Source: an uncultured Collinsella sp.
Lineage (GTDB): Bacteria > Actinomycetota > Coriobacteriia > Coriobacteriales > Coriobacteriaceae
Length of the DNA stretch: 39,168 nt
Direction: 5' to 3'
Assembly: GCA_900546455.1 (NCBI GenBank)
Contig: URCS01000017.1
Location: 1-39,168 of the forward strand
Made by a program: the position numbers and the translations under genes. The notes under the pieces are model-generated. The model had not been told where the DNA came from. It saw only the letters and a program-made list of their open reading frames with translations, and made no database searches. Each line of letters opens with the position of its first letter. Position 1 is the first letter of the stretch. Positions 1-7,934 of the stretch are shown here, piece after piece.

Positions 1-1030
1 GGAGGAGGCCGAGGCTGCTCGCTGTGCTGCCGTTCGCGCCATTGCCGAGCGCCTGCATATTCGCACGGTTGAGCGCGATGCGCCGGATGCCGCGCGTGTG
101 CTCGACCGCGATGTGTCGGCGGGCGACGCCGAGCGCCCGCGCTCTCGCACGCTGGGCCTCATGCTGGAGGATACGGCGCTCGAGCTGGGTGCGATGGCGT
201 TGAGCCCGCTGTCCAAAACTGAGTACGCGCTGGCGGCGCCCGCGCTTTGCGGTGGCTACCAGGGCGATTACGCGCCCTTTGGTGATGTGTATCTGTCGAC
301 CCTCGAGTTTGTGGCGCGCGTGCGCAACCGCACGTCTGCCGTGGTGCCGCAGGAGCTCGTGACGCTCAACGCGGTGGAAGATTGCATGGAGCGCGTGCTG
401 GCGCAAGCGCTCTCGACGCTTGACGGTCCGGTCGACATGCTCGATCGCGCGGCGCAGCTGCTCGGTGGGCTCGAGCCGGGCGAGGTCGATGGCACGCTCG
501 AGGCGCACGTGGACCGCAACCGACCCTTCGACGACATTCCGATGGCTGCCGGCAAGCCCGAGGCATGTTCGCTGCTGCTGATGCTCGTGCGCCAGGGAGA
601 GGCGGCTCGCCGCCAGCTGCCGACAGCGCCGATCGTCTCGGCCCGTTCGTTTGCCGAGCGCGCCTGGCCGTACATGCTCGCGTGGTCCGACCTGGGGCTG
701 AGCGGCAAGGAACGTATGACGGTCGATGCGCTGGCGCGCGCCGAGGTGAACCGCTTTGCCGACGAGGATGCAAGCGAGCGCATGCGTGGCGAGATGATGG
801 GCATACTGGGTGACCTGTTGGGTATTTCGCCCGAGCAGATGGAGGAGCTGCGCTCCGAGGATGGTCAGCGTCGCCTGCATGAGGGCATGAAGAAGTTTGA
901 GGGCGAGGTCCAGGACGCCATCGAAAAGATGATGGGCGGCCAGGGCGGACCGCAGGGTGGGCCCCAGGGCGGACCGATGCCGCAGCCGCCGGTGGATCCC
1001 CGACAGTTCCCATTCTTCTCGCAGAACTAA
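1..1030 (+). CDS. NAD(+) synthetase-like protein, C-terminal part (5' end outside window)
   Basis: The reading frame is open from base 2 and has no convincing start inside the window, so this is the 3' part of a longer gene. The visible 342 codons begin in the middle of a fold. A stretch reading LSKTEYALAAPALCGG, then GDYAPFGDVYLSTLEFVARV and VVPQEL, resembles the NadE region that usually reads TGNKSELAVGY, GALAPIGDVYKTQVYELAR and VIPEE. That suggests an adenine-nucleotide alpha-hydrolase (PP-loop) amidating or NAD-synthetase-like domain. The canonical N-K-S-E is changed to S-K-T-E. Downstream of this the protein does not follow NadE: it has a long helical tail and ends in a Gly-Gln-Pro-rich repeat (GGQGGPQGGPQGGP). 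Function as a true NAD synthetase is therefore uncertain; a diverged paralogue is equally possible. It ends about 60 bases before the ruv promoter. Confidence 0.55.
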   Translation, partial: EEAEAARCAAVRAIAERLHIRTVERDAPDAARVLDRDVSAGDAERPRSRTLGLMLEDTALELGAMALSPLSKTEYALAAPALCGGYQGDYAPFGDVYLSTLEFVARVRNRTSAVVPQELVTLNAVEDCMERVLAQALSTLDGPVDMLDRAAQLLGGLEPGEVDGTLEAHVDRNRPFDDIPMAAGKPEACSLLLMLVRQGEAARRQLPTAPIVSARSFAERAWPYMLAWSDLGLSGKERMTVDALARAEVNRFADEDASERMRGEMMGILGDLLGISPEQMEELRSEDGQRRLHEGMKKFEGEVQDAIEKMMGGQGGPQGGPQGGPMPQPPVDPRQFPFFSQN

Positions 1031-1089
1031 ACTGGGGATGGGATTCGCTCCCAACCCCGATACTTCAACTAAGCATCTTGGCCTCGTTG

Positions 1090-1098
1090 TGTTATTCT
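1090..1098 (+). promoter_or_regulatory. Extended -10 promoter of ruvCAB
   Basis: TG-T-TATTCT is an extended -10 element (TGnTATnnT). No good -35 hexamer is seen 17 bases upstream, which is common for extended -10 promoters. The predicted start of transcription (about 1105) falls inside the LexA-type box that follows directly. Confidence 0.5.
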
Positions 1099-1112
1099 AG
1101 AACAGACGTTCG
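1099..1112 (+). promoter_or_regulatory. LexA (SOS) box upstream of ruvCAB
   Basis: AGAACAGACGTTCG matches the Gram-positive/actinobacterial SOS operator CGAAC-N4-GTTCG at 9 of 10 fixed positions; only the first C is A. The GAAC/GTTC half sites are perfect inverted repeats spaced by four bases. The box begins immediately after the -10 element and covers the expected +1, the ideal place for a repressor. ruvCAB is a known LexA target in other actinobacteria, so the assignment is supported by context as well as sequence. Confidence 0.75.
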
Positions 1113-1167
1113 TGAATAGTGCGCGGGGCCTTGCCTTGCGCCGTGCTTGTGGCGAGGGGAGGTTGGC

Positions 1168-1689
1168 TTGGTCATTTTGGGTATCGACCCCGGTTTGGCC
1201 CATACGGGTTGGGGGATTATCGAGGAGCGGCGTGGCGAGGTTCGTTGCCGTGCCTACGGTTGTATCGAGACCAGCGCGGGCAGCCCGCTCGCGGTGCGTC
1301 TGTCGCATATCGCCCGCGACCTCAAGGGCGTCGTGGAGCGTTATCGACCCGATACCGCTGCTATCGAGAGCATTTACTTTGGCGCCAACGTTCGCTCGGC
1401 CATCCCCACGGCGCATGCCCGCGGTGCTGCACTCGTGGCTCTTTCGGAGTGCGCGCTCGAGATCGGCGAGTACACGCCTATGCAAATCAAGCAGGCTGTG
1501 GTGGGCACCGGTGCCGCAGATAAGCGGCAGGTCGCCTACATGGTGCGCACGCTCACGCAGCTCGATCACGACCCGCATCCCGACCATGCCGCCGATGCCC
1601 TGGCTTGCGCCATCTGCCACGTAAACCTCAGCCGCACCCGGTCGCTTACCGGCGGCGAGTTCTATCAACAGAGAGGAACCGGATACTGA
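1168..1689 (+). CDS. ruvC: Holliday junction resolvase RuvC
   Basis: RuvC is the endonuclease that cuts Holliday junctions after RuvAB branch migration. The protein opens with the family signature ILGIDPGLAHTGWG, which carries the first catalytic Asp. The conserved AIESIYFGANVRSA segment carries the Glu, and DHDPHPDHAADALACA near the C-terminus carries the acidic pair. A TTG start at 1168 is chosen because the strong ribosome site GAGGGGAGG (1154-1162) lies five bases upstream. This gives 173 residues, the usual RuvC length; a longer frame from TTG 1147 would read through that site. The stop overlaps the ruvA start (TGATG), indicating translational coupling in a ruvC-ruvA-ruvB operon under the LexA-type box. 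Confidence 0.93.
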   Translation: MVILGIDPGLAHTGWGIIEERRGEVRCRAYGCIETSAGSPLAVRLSHIARDLKGVVERYRPDTAAIESIYFGANVRSAIPTAHARGAALVALSECALEIGEYTPMQIKQAVVGTGAADKRQVAYMVRTLTQLDHDPHPDHAADALACAICHVNLSRTRSLTGGEFYQQRGTGY

Positions 1690-2309
1690 TGATTTCCCAG
1701 CTCCATGGAACGCTTGTCGAGGCCACGATGAGCTCGGCCGTCGTCGATGTATCGGGCGTGGGCTTTGAGCTCGGCATCTCGGGCAGCACCGCGGCCACGT
1801 TGCCGACGCCCGGCGGCGAGGTTCGCCTGTATACCCGTATGCAGGTGCGCGAGGACGCCATGACGCTCTTTGGCTTTGCCTCCAAGGACGAGCGCACGAT
1901 GTTCGATCGGCTCGTGTCCGTATCGGGCGTCGGCCCGCGCCTGGCGCTCGCCGTGCTCTCCACCTATACCGTGGGTCAGCTGTATTCCCTGGTAATGGCC
2001 GAGGACGACAAGGGCATGGCCAAGGTTCCCGGTGTGGGCAAAAAGACAGCGCAGCGTCTCATCCTGGAGCTCAAGAGCACCTTTGCCAAGGACAAGGGCT
2101 TTGTGCCGGTCGATGTAATTCCCGGCCAGGTTGCGATGCCGGTTCCCGCTGCCGCTCCCTCGGCGATCGACGATGCCCGCGCGGCACTCCTTTCCATGGG
2201 CTTTAGCCCGCAGGAGACCGATGTTGCCCTGAGCGGGTATGATGGGCAGGATATGCGTGTCGAGGATCTGCTCGGCGCGGCGCTTAAGCGACTCGGAATG
2301 GATGCGTGA
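1689..2309 (+). CDS. ruvA: Holliday junction branch migration protein RuvA
   Basis: RuvA binds the four-way junction and loads the RuvB motor. The 206-residue protein has the three expected parts. The N-terminal OB fold starts MISQLHGTLVEA. The middle carries paired helix-hairpin-helix motifs, visible as VSGVGPRLALAVLS and VPGVGKKTAQRLILELK. A C-terminal UBA-like domain (AIDDARAALLSMGFSPQE) follows an acidic/proline linker and contacts RuvB. The ATG at 1689 overlaps the ruvC stop by one base. A longer in-frame opening from 1605 exists but only shadows ruvC. The stop overlaps the ruvB start, so expression is coupled throughout the operon. Confidence 0.95.
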   Translation: MISQLHGTLVEATMSSAVVDVSGVGFELGISGSTAATLPTPGGEVRLYTRMQVREDAMTLFGFASKDERTMFDRLVSVSGVGPRLALAVLSTYTVGQLYSLVMAEDDKGMAKVPGVGKKTAQRLILELKSTFAKDKGFVPVDVIPGQVAMPVPAAAPSAIDDARAALLSMGFSPQETDVALSGYDGQDMRVEDLLGAALKRLGMDA

Positions 2310-3376
2310 TGTGGGAAGCCGATGACTCTCAGGACCTGTGGGCGACGCCCGGCAACTCGCCGGCGGCATCCATGGCGCACGGTGAGCGCGTGGTGGGCTC
2401 GGAGCTGACGCCCGAGGACCTCGATGTCGACCGCACCTTGCGCCCTCAGCGCTTGGACGACTACTGCGGCCAGGAGCACATCAAGCAGAGCCTGCGCGTG
2501 TTGATCGAGGCAGCGCAGAGCCGTGGCGAGACGCTCGACCACGTGATCTTCTCAGGCCCTCCGGGCTTGGGCAAGACCACGCTGGCTACGGTTATCGCCA
2601 ACGAGCTGGGCGCTCAGATCAAGACGACGAGTGGCCCTGCCATCGCGCGTACCGGCGACCTGGCGGCTATCCTTACCAATTTGCAGCCGGGCGACGTGCT
2701 GTTTATCGACGAGATCCACCGCCTCAACCGTTCGGTCGAGGAGGTCCTGTATCCCGCGATGGAGGACTTTGCGCTCGATATCGTAATCGGCAAGGGTCCG
2801 GCGGCTCGCTCGATTCGCCTTGACATCCCCAAGTTCACACTGGTGGCGGCGACGACCCGCTCGGGCATGCTGACCGGTCCGCTGCGCGACCGCTTTGGCA
2901 TCTCGTATCGCCTGGATTACTACACCGTCGAGGAGCTCGCCCAGATCGTGACGCGCTCAGCGACCATCCTGGGCGCGACGATTGACCATCCCAGCGCGCT
3001 CGAGATAGGCTCGCGCTCGCGCGGCACGCCGCGTCTTGCAAACCGTCTGCTCAAGCGCGTGCGCGACTATGCGCAGGTGCGCGGTAACGGTCCCATCGAA
3101 CTCGACATTTGCCGTCAAGCGCTCGAGTTCTTCGAGATCGATGAGCTTGGCCTGGACTGGATGGACATCCGTATTTTGGAGACGCTTGCCAAGACGTTCT
3201 CCGGTCGCGCCGTGGGCCTGACCACGCTTGCCAGCGCGGTAGGCGAGGACCCGGGCACGCTTGAGGATGTCTATGAGCCCTATCTGCTGCAGTGCGGTCT
3301 GATGATCCGTACGCCCCAGGGCCGCCAAGCAACCCTTCGCACGTTTGAGCATTTGGGGATCGAGCCAACCGTTTAG
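2309..3376 (+). CDS. ruvB: Holliday junction branch migration ATPase RuvB
   Basis: RuvB is the AAA+ hexameric motor that pumps DNA through the RuvA-bound junction. Visible motifs are Walker A (FSGPPGLGKTTLA), Walker B (VLFIDEIHRL), sensor 1 (VAATTRSGML) and the arginine-finger segment (GPLRDRFG). A C-terminal winged-helix region follows (GRAVGLTTLASAVGEDPGTLEDVYEPYL). Its 355 residues are slightly longer than typical because of an N-terminal acidic extension (MWEADDSQDLWATPG). The ATG at 2309 overlaps the ruvA stop as TGATG; a GTG three bases earlier is the alternative. No clear intrinsic terminator is seen between the stop and the next promoter. Confidence 0.96.
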   Translation: MWEADDSQDLWATPGNSPAASMAHGERVVGSELTPEDLDVDRTLRPQRLDDYCGQEHIKQSLRVLIEAAQSRGETLDHVIFSGPPGLGKTTLATVIANELGAQIKTTSGPAIARTGDLAAILTNLQPGDVLFIDEIHRLNRSVEEVLYPAMEDFALDIVIGKGPAARSIRLDIPKFTLVAATTRSGMLTGPLRDRFGISYRLDYYTVEELAQIVTRSATILGATIDHPSALEIGSRSRGTPRLANRLLKRVRDYAQVRGNGPIELDICRQALEFFEIDELGLDWMDIRILETLAKTFSGRAVGLTTLASAVGEDPGTLEDVYEPYLLQCGLMIRTPQGRQATLRTFEHLGIEPTV

Positions 3377-3473
3377 GGATGGTTTTGTTTTGGCAGGCTG
3401 TTAGGCTATCGCTGGGCATTGGATAAACATATCGCCATTCATCGGTTACGGGTGTTTTTCTATTGCGCGCCCG

Positions 3474-3482
3474 TGCTATGCT
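3474..3482 (+). promoter_or_regulatory. Extended -10 promoter of fhs
   Basis: TG-C-TATGCT fits the extended -10 pattern. The predicted transcript starts near 3489 and gives a leader of about 34 bases before the fhs ATG, with the Shine-Dalgarno AAAGGA at 3511-3516. No riboswitch-sized leader is present. Confidence 0.45.
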
Positions 3483-3522
3483 GGATTGGTCTTTTTCTCA
3501 TCCGGTAACGAAAGGACCGCCC

Positions 3523-5190
3523 ATGCCTACTGACATCGAAATCGCACGTTCCGTCACGCCGCTGCCTATTACCGAGGTGGCTAAGAACGCCGGCGTTGAC
3601 GTTAAGCATCTGATTCCGTACGGCTTCGACAAGGCTAAGGTCGACTACTCCCTGCTCAATGAGCCAACTGATCATCAGGCTAAGCTCGTCCTCGTGACCG
3701 CTATCAACCCCACGCCCGCCGGCGAGGGTAAGACCACCACGACCATCGGTCTTGCCGACGGTCTGCGCCGTCGCGGCGTCAAGAGCGCCGTGGCTCTGCG
3801 CGAGCCTTCGCTCGGTCCCGTCTTTGGCGTGAAGGGCGGTGCCGCCGGTGGCGGTTGGGCCCAGGTTATCCCCATGGAGGACATCAACCTGCACTTTACC
3901 GGTGACTTCCATGCCATCGGTGCCGCCAACAACCTGCTGGCCGCTATGCTCGACAACCATATTCAGCAGGGCAACCAGCTCGGTATCGACGTTAAGCGCA
4001 TCACCTGGAAGCGCGTCGTCGACATGAACGACCGTCAGCTCCGTCACGTCATCGACGGCATTGGCGGCAAGGCCCAGGGCGTGCCGCGCGAGGACGGCTT
4101 CGACATTACCGTCGCCTCCGAGATTATGGCAATCTTGTGCCTGTCCACGAGCATTAACGACCTCAAGGAGCGCCTGGGCGAGATCGTCGTCGGCTACAGC
4201 TTTGCCGGCGAGCCCGTCCGCGCTCGCGACCTTAAGGCTCAGGGCGCCATGGCTGCTCTGCTCAAGGACGCGCTCAAACCCAACCTGGTGCAGACGCTCG
4301 AGGGCACGCCTGCGTTTGTCCACGGCGGTCCCTTCGCCAATATCGCCCACGGCTGCAACTCCATCATGGCCACCCGCATGGCCATGCGCTTTGGCGATGT
4401 TGCCATTACCGAGGCCGGCTTTGGTGCCGACCTGGGTGCTGAGAAGTTCCTCGATATCAAGTGCCGCATGACGGGCGTTCGTCCCAGCGCTGTCGTGGTC
4501 GTTGCGACTGCCCGCGCGCTTAAGTACAACGGCGGTGTCGCCAAGGCCGACCTCAACGAGGAGAACCTTGAGGCCCTTAAGGCCGGCATGCCCAACCTGC
4601 TGCGCCATGTCGACAACATTCAGAACGTGTACGGCCTGCCCTGTGTGGTCGCCATCAACCGCTTCCCGACGGACACCGAGGCCGAGCTGGAGCTCATCGA
4701 GTCCGAGTGCCAGAAGCTTGGCGTCAACGTTAAGCTGTCCGAGGTCTGGGCCAAGGGCGGCGAGGGCGCGCTCGACCTGGCCGATGAGGTCATGCGCCTG
4801 ATCGAGCAGCCGAGCGAGCTCAAGTTTGCTTACGAGGACGGTGCCGATGTGGCCGACGCCCTCGAGGCCGTTGCCACCAAGGTTTACCGTGCCGACGGCG
4901 TTGACTTTACGCCGGCTGCCAAGCGCCAGCTCGCTGAGCTGCGCGAGAACGGCTTTGGCAACCTGCCGGTGTGCGTGGCCAAGACGCAGTACAGCTTTAG
5001 CGACAACGCTAAGGCCCTCGGTGCCCCCGAGGGCTTCCGCATCACCGTGCGCGAGCTCAAGGTTTCCGCCGGCGCTCACTTCGTGGTCGCGCTGACCGGC
5101 AGCGTTCTGACCATGCCGGGCCTGCCCAAGGTTCCCGCGGCCGAGAACATCGACGTCGACAACGACGGCAACATCACCGGCCTGTTCTAA
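3523..5190 (+). CDS. fhs: Formate--tetrahydrofolate ligase
   Basis: The enzyme joins formate to tetrahydrofolate using ATP, giving 10-formyl-THF for purines, initiator tRNA or C1 metabolism. The 555-residue length is the family norm. The P-loop TPAGEGKTTTTIGLADG lies at about residues 65-80. Other Fhs signatures are LREPSLGPVFGVKGGAAGGG, the DINLHFTGDFHA segment, AFVHGGPFANIAHGCNS and the C-terminal GSVLTMPGLPKVPAAENID. The ATG at 3523 follows AAAGGA by six bases; an upstream in-frame extension to 3463 would overlap the promoter. The gene stands alone with its own terminator. The cyclohydrolase and dehydrogenase that continue the pathway lie about 10 kb downstream (15125-16614). Confidence 0.96.
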   Translation: MPTDIEIARSVTPLPITEVAKNAGVDVKHLIPYGFDKAKVDYSLLNEPTDHQAKLVLVTAINPTPAGEGKTTTTIGLADGLRRRGVKSAVALREPSLGPVFGVKGGAAGGGWAQVIPMEDINLHFTGDFHAIGAANNLLAAMLDNHIQQGNQLGIDVKRITWKRVVDMNDRQLRHVIDGIGGKAQGVPREDGFDITVASEIMAILCLSTSINDLKERLGEIVVGYSFAGEPVRARDLKAQGAMAALLKDALKPNLVQTLEGTPAFVHGGPFANIAHGCNSIMATRMAMRFGDVAITEAGFGADLGAEKFLDIKCRMTGVRPSAVVVVATARALKYNGGVAKADLNEENLEALKAGMPNLLRHVDNIQNVYGLPCVVAINRFPTDTEAELELIESECQKLGVNVKLSEVWAKGGEGALDLADEVMRLIEQPSELKFAYEDGADVADALEAVATKVYRADGVDFTPAAKRQLAELRENGFGNLPVCVAKTQYSFSDNAKALGAPEGFRITVRELKVSAGAHFVVALTGSVLTMPGLPKVPAAENIDVDNDGNITGLF

Positions 5191-5215
5191 GCCCGCTATT
5201 CATAGCCGCTTGCCC

Positions 5216-5251
5216 GCCCCGCCGCGCCACCAAGGCCCGGCGGGGCTTTTT
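5216..5251 (+). terminator. Intrinsic terminator of fhs
   Basis: GCCCCGCCG (5216-5224) pairs with CGGCGGGGC (5238-5246), a perfect 9-bp stem with a 13-base loop, followed by TTTTT. It lies 26 bases after the fhs stop. Confidence 0.9.
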
Positions 5252-5368
5252 ATCCCGAGGACCGCGCATGTCTTGTAGATACCGGCGGGCACTGCCCATC
5301 ATAGGCTTTTGCGCGGGTAGAATGCATGGATAACTCGATGCTTGCAGGCGACGGAAAGGAAACGTTGC

Positions 5369-6379
5369 ATGGACCAGGATAAGACGACCGTAATGGGTGG
5401 CTACGGCTCCGCGCAGGCGGGTAATAGCGCCGATGCGACCCGCGTTGTGGCAAATCCCGGCTACGTCGCGCCCGACGCGACCCAGGCCACGGCCGAGCCC
5501 ACGCGAGTTATGGGTTATGGCAACGCGGCGCCGGACCCTTACGCTGTCCCTTCGCAAAGCCCCTACGGCAACGTGGCACCAGACCCGTTTGATTACGCGC
5601 CGCAGGACCCCTATGCCAGTTCCGCGCCGGACCCTTACAGCGATTTGTCGCAAAATTCCATTCCGCAGCCTCAGCAGACGACGTATATGCCGCGTACGGC
5701 ACAGGCCCAGCCTCGTTATGACTCGCGCGATTCGCGTGCGCGCCAGCCCTATCGCGAGTATCCCAAATCGATTCCGCAGTATGGCGAGGACGAGGGGGAG
5801 AAGCCCTCGCGTTCGTCGAGCGTTATTAAGAAGATTCTCATCGTACTGGCGATCTTCTTTGCCTTATCGGTTGTGTTTGCCATCGTGTCGGGCATGCTCA
5901 ATAAACGAGGCGCTTCAACCGATACGACGGCAGAGCAGACCGAGGCTACCCAGTCCGGCGCTGTGGACCTGAGTGATATCCCGGGACAGTACTGGTCTAA
6001 CGCCAAGAAGCTCCTCAAGTCGCGCGGGGCCGACCTTTCGAACGCCGTGATTCTGACCGAGGATGGCTCGACGCCCGTTGTCGATGCCAATTGGGTCGTA
6101 ACGTCTGCCTACTATAACGACAACGGTAACCTGGAGGTTCAGCTTACGCGCAAGGACAGTTCGTCGGGCAATGTGTCCGGCGATCAGAGCGGTACGGACA
6201 GTTCGAGCTCTAATACGCTGGAAGACCTGAGCAACAAGGCCCAGGAGCTGGGAGACAAGGCCCAAGAGCTGGGCGATACGGCCCAAAACCTCGGCGACAC
6301 CGCGCAGAACCTGGGCGACATGGCGACGGATGCCTGGAACGCGCTGCAAAACGGCATTTCGGGCGCACAGGGGAACTAG
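5369..6379 (+). CDS. Single-pass membrane protein with TxVMG motifs and a PASTA-like external domain
   Basis: A 336-residue protein of no family I can name with certainty. Residues 1-150 are a disordered Tyr/Pro/Gln-rich cytoplasmic region with repeats of APDPY type. They contain the threonine motifs TTVMG (6-10), TRVV (24-27) and TRVMG (45-49). One membrane helix follows (IKKILIVLAIFFALSVVFAIVSG, about 152-174). The outer part begins DLSDIPGQYWSNAKKLLKSR and continues to about 270, recalling a PASTA fold. The end is four 7-residue repeats of the type AQELGDK. The ATG is set by GGAAAGGA at 5353-5360. The T-x-V-M-G motifs resemble sites phosphorylated by PknB-type kinases and read by FHA domains; that reading is inference. 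Confidence 0.6.
   Translation: MDQDKTTVMGGYGSAQAGNSADATRVVANPGYVAPDATQATAEPTRVMGYGNAAPDPYAVPSQSPYGNVAPDPFDYAPQDPYASSAPDPYSDLSQNSIPQPQQTTYMPRTAQAQPRYDSRDSRARQPYREYPKSIPQYGEDEGEKPSRSSSVIKKILIVLAIFFALSVVFAIVSGMLNKRGASTDTTAEQTEATQSGAVDLSDIPGQYWSNAKKLLKSRGADLSNAVILTEDGSTPVVDANWVVTSAYYNDNGNLEVQLTRKDSSSGNVSGDQSGTDSSSSNTLEDLSNKAQELGDKAQELGDTAQNLGDTAQNLGDMATDAWNALQNGISGAQGN
6236..6319 (+). repeat. Tandem 21-bp coding repeat, four copies
   Basis: Four 21-base units (6236-6256, 6257-6277, 6278-6298, 6299-6319) encode the heptads KAQELGD, KAQELGD, TAQNLGD and TAQNLGD. Apolar residues recur at fixed positions, as in an amphipathic or coiled helix. The units are diverged at the DNA level, so slippage is limited but possible. 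Confidence 0.85.
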
Positions 6380-6413
6380 CGGCTGAGCTGCTAGAGCCTT
6401 AGCGGTGCAAACA

Positions 6414-6481
6414 AAAACGGGACGCAGTGTCGCGTGACCGGGCGCATGTGCGCGCTGGTCGGCGGTCCTGCGTCCCGTTTT
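6414..6481. terminator. Bidirectional terminator between convergent genes
   Basis: A 14-bp perfect stem, AAAACGGGACGCAG (6414-6427) with CTGCGTCCCGTTTT (6468-6481), encloses a GC-rich loop with further pairing. A-tract and T-tract flanks make it usable on both strands. It serves the membrane protein upstream and the cation efflux gene on the other strand. Confidence 0.85.
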
Positions 6482-6489
6482 GCCGTCGA

Positions 6490-7671
6490 TTACAGTTGCT
6501 CGGCCGGGCGCTCGGGCGAGCTAAAACCCGAGTCAAACGTGACGACGCACGAGGCGTCGGGCCGGCGCTCGTGCACGATGCGCGTGACGAGTTCCAGCAG
6601 CTCCTCGTCGGATATGTCAAAACCGTCGGGGCGCACCAGGTCAAACGAGACGAAGCCGTCGTGCTCGTGCAGGTCGTGGATGGAAAGTGCGGGGTCGATC
6701 TGCATGATGCCGCGCTTGACCCAGCCGCGCAGGTCGTCGCCGGTTGTCGCGATGGGGTCGCAATGCAGCGTAATGTCGATACCCATCTGATGCTTGATAT
6801 CGTGCTCGATGGTGTCCAGAATCTCGTGGTGCTCAAACGCATCGCCCTCGCCGGGCATCTCCACGTGTGCGCTGGCAAACTGGCGACCGGGGCCGTAGTC
6901 GTGCACCATCAGATCGTGCGTGCCCAGAACCTGCGGATACGACATGATTTTGTCGCGAATCTCCTGGACGAGCTTGGGGTCGGGCGCTTGTCCCAGCAGC
7001 GGGCTGATGGCGTCGCGCACCAGGCCCATGCCGCTGGTGCAGATGAAGATGCCCACTCCCAGGCCTGCCCAGCCGTCGAGGTCAACGCCGGTTGTCTGTG
7101 AGATAAGCGCTGCCACCAGGACTGAGCCCGAGGTGATGACGTCGTTTTTGGAATCCTGTGCCGTGGCGATGAGCGTCTCGGAGTCGATGCGGTTGCCCAG
7201 CGTGCGGTTGAAGGCCGCCATCCAAAACTTGACGAGCATGGACAGGATGAGGGCGGCCATGGAGAGCGCCGAATATGCGGTGGGGGAGGGCTTGATGATC
7301 TTGGTGACCGACTCGATGATCAGGTTGATGCCGACAGCGCAAACCAGGACGGCGACGAACAGTCCTGCCAGGTACTCGTAGCGGCCATGGCCGTAAGGGT
7401 GCCCCTCGTCGGCCGGGCGGCTGGCAAGGCGGAATCCGAGCAGGCTCACGATGTTGCTCGAGGCATCGGAGAGGTTGTTGAAGGCGTCGGCGACAAGCGA
7501 GACGGAACCCGCGAGCAGGCCCGCGATGCCCTTGGCCAGGCACAGCGTGATATTGAGGCCGATGCAGATGAGGCTTGCGGCAAACCCCGCGTTGGTGCGG
7601 CAGGAGGTATCGACCGGTTCGCTCTCGCTGCCGGGAACAAGCGTATGTACCAGCCGATTTACAAATAGCAT
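6490..7671 (-). CDS. Cation diffusion facilitator (CDF) metal efflux protein, Mn-type motif
   Basis: A membrane antiporter that expels divalent metal using the proton gradient. About six membrane helices precede a soluble tail. The TM2 motif SLVADAFNNLSDASSN has N65-x3-D69, and TM5 (TAQDSKNDVITS) has D173-x3-D177. The N/D-x3-D plus D-x3-D pattern is the one reported for manganese CDFs, whereas zinc/iron members carry His. HPYGHGRYEYLAGL after TM2 is also a family hallmark. The tail after about residue 205 is longer than in simple CDFs and His/Asp-rich (HDLHEHDGF), possibly a second regulatory domain. The start at 7671 is preceded by GAGG nine bases upstream; an ATG seven codons earlier is the alternative. 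Substrate is inference. Confidence 0.85.
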   Translation of the reverse strand: MLFVNRLVHTLVPGSESEPVDTSCRTNAGFAASLICIGLNITLCLAKGIAGLLAGSVSLVADAFNNLSDASSNIVSLLGFRLASRPADEGHPYGHGRYEYLAGLFVAVLVCAVGINLIIESVTKIIKPSPTAYSALSMAALILSMLVKFWMAAFNRTLGNRIDSETLIATAQDSKNDVITSGSVLVAALISQTTGVDLDGWAGLGVGIFICTSGMGLVRDAISPLLGQAPDPKLVQEIRDKIMSYPQVLGTHDLMVHDYGPGRQFASAHVEMPGEGDAFEHHEILDTIEHDIKHQMGIDITLHCDPIATTGDDLRGWVKRGIMQIDPALSIHDLHEHDGFVSFDLVRPDGFDISDEELLELVTRIVHERRPDASCVVTFDSGFSSPERPAEQL

Positions 7672-7934
7672 AACGGTCGTCCTCACAATCATGTTTAAGG
7701 GGATAGTGTAGCTCGCACGGACGCGTCGTGCGACGATGCTCAGAAAATGCAGCAATGGTCTGCCGATGCTAACGGGCACGGGGCGGAGGGGGGGCGGTTG
7801 CCCGCATGGCTTTGAGCCCGCTGCGCCTTCTCGTCCGTGCGAGTGCTCCATTTTGGGCCACATGGGTATGGGCACGCGCCTGTTTGCTTGACATACTTAA
7901 TGTCGACAGCCCCTGTGCAAAGGAGGAAGTTTCC

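Noticed and set aside
3377..3522. A folate-type riboswitch upstream of fhs
   Set aside because: The promoter lies only about 40 bases before the gene and no conserved folate-aptamer elements are seen.
3460..5079. Long open frame (539 codons) on the minus strand opposite fhs
   Set aside because: It mirrors fhs in a GC-rich genome; its peptide is low-complexity Gly/Leu/Ala/Val text with no motif, and fhs is certain.
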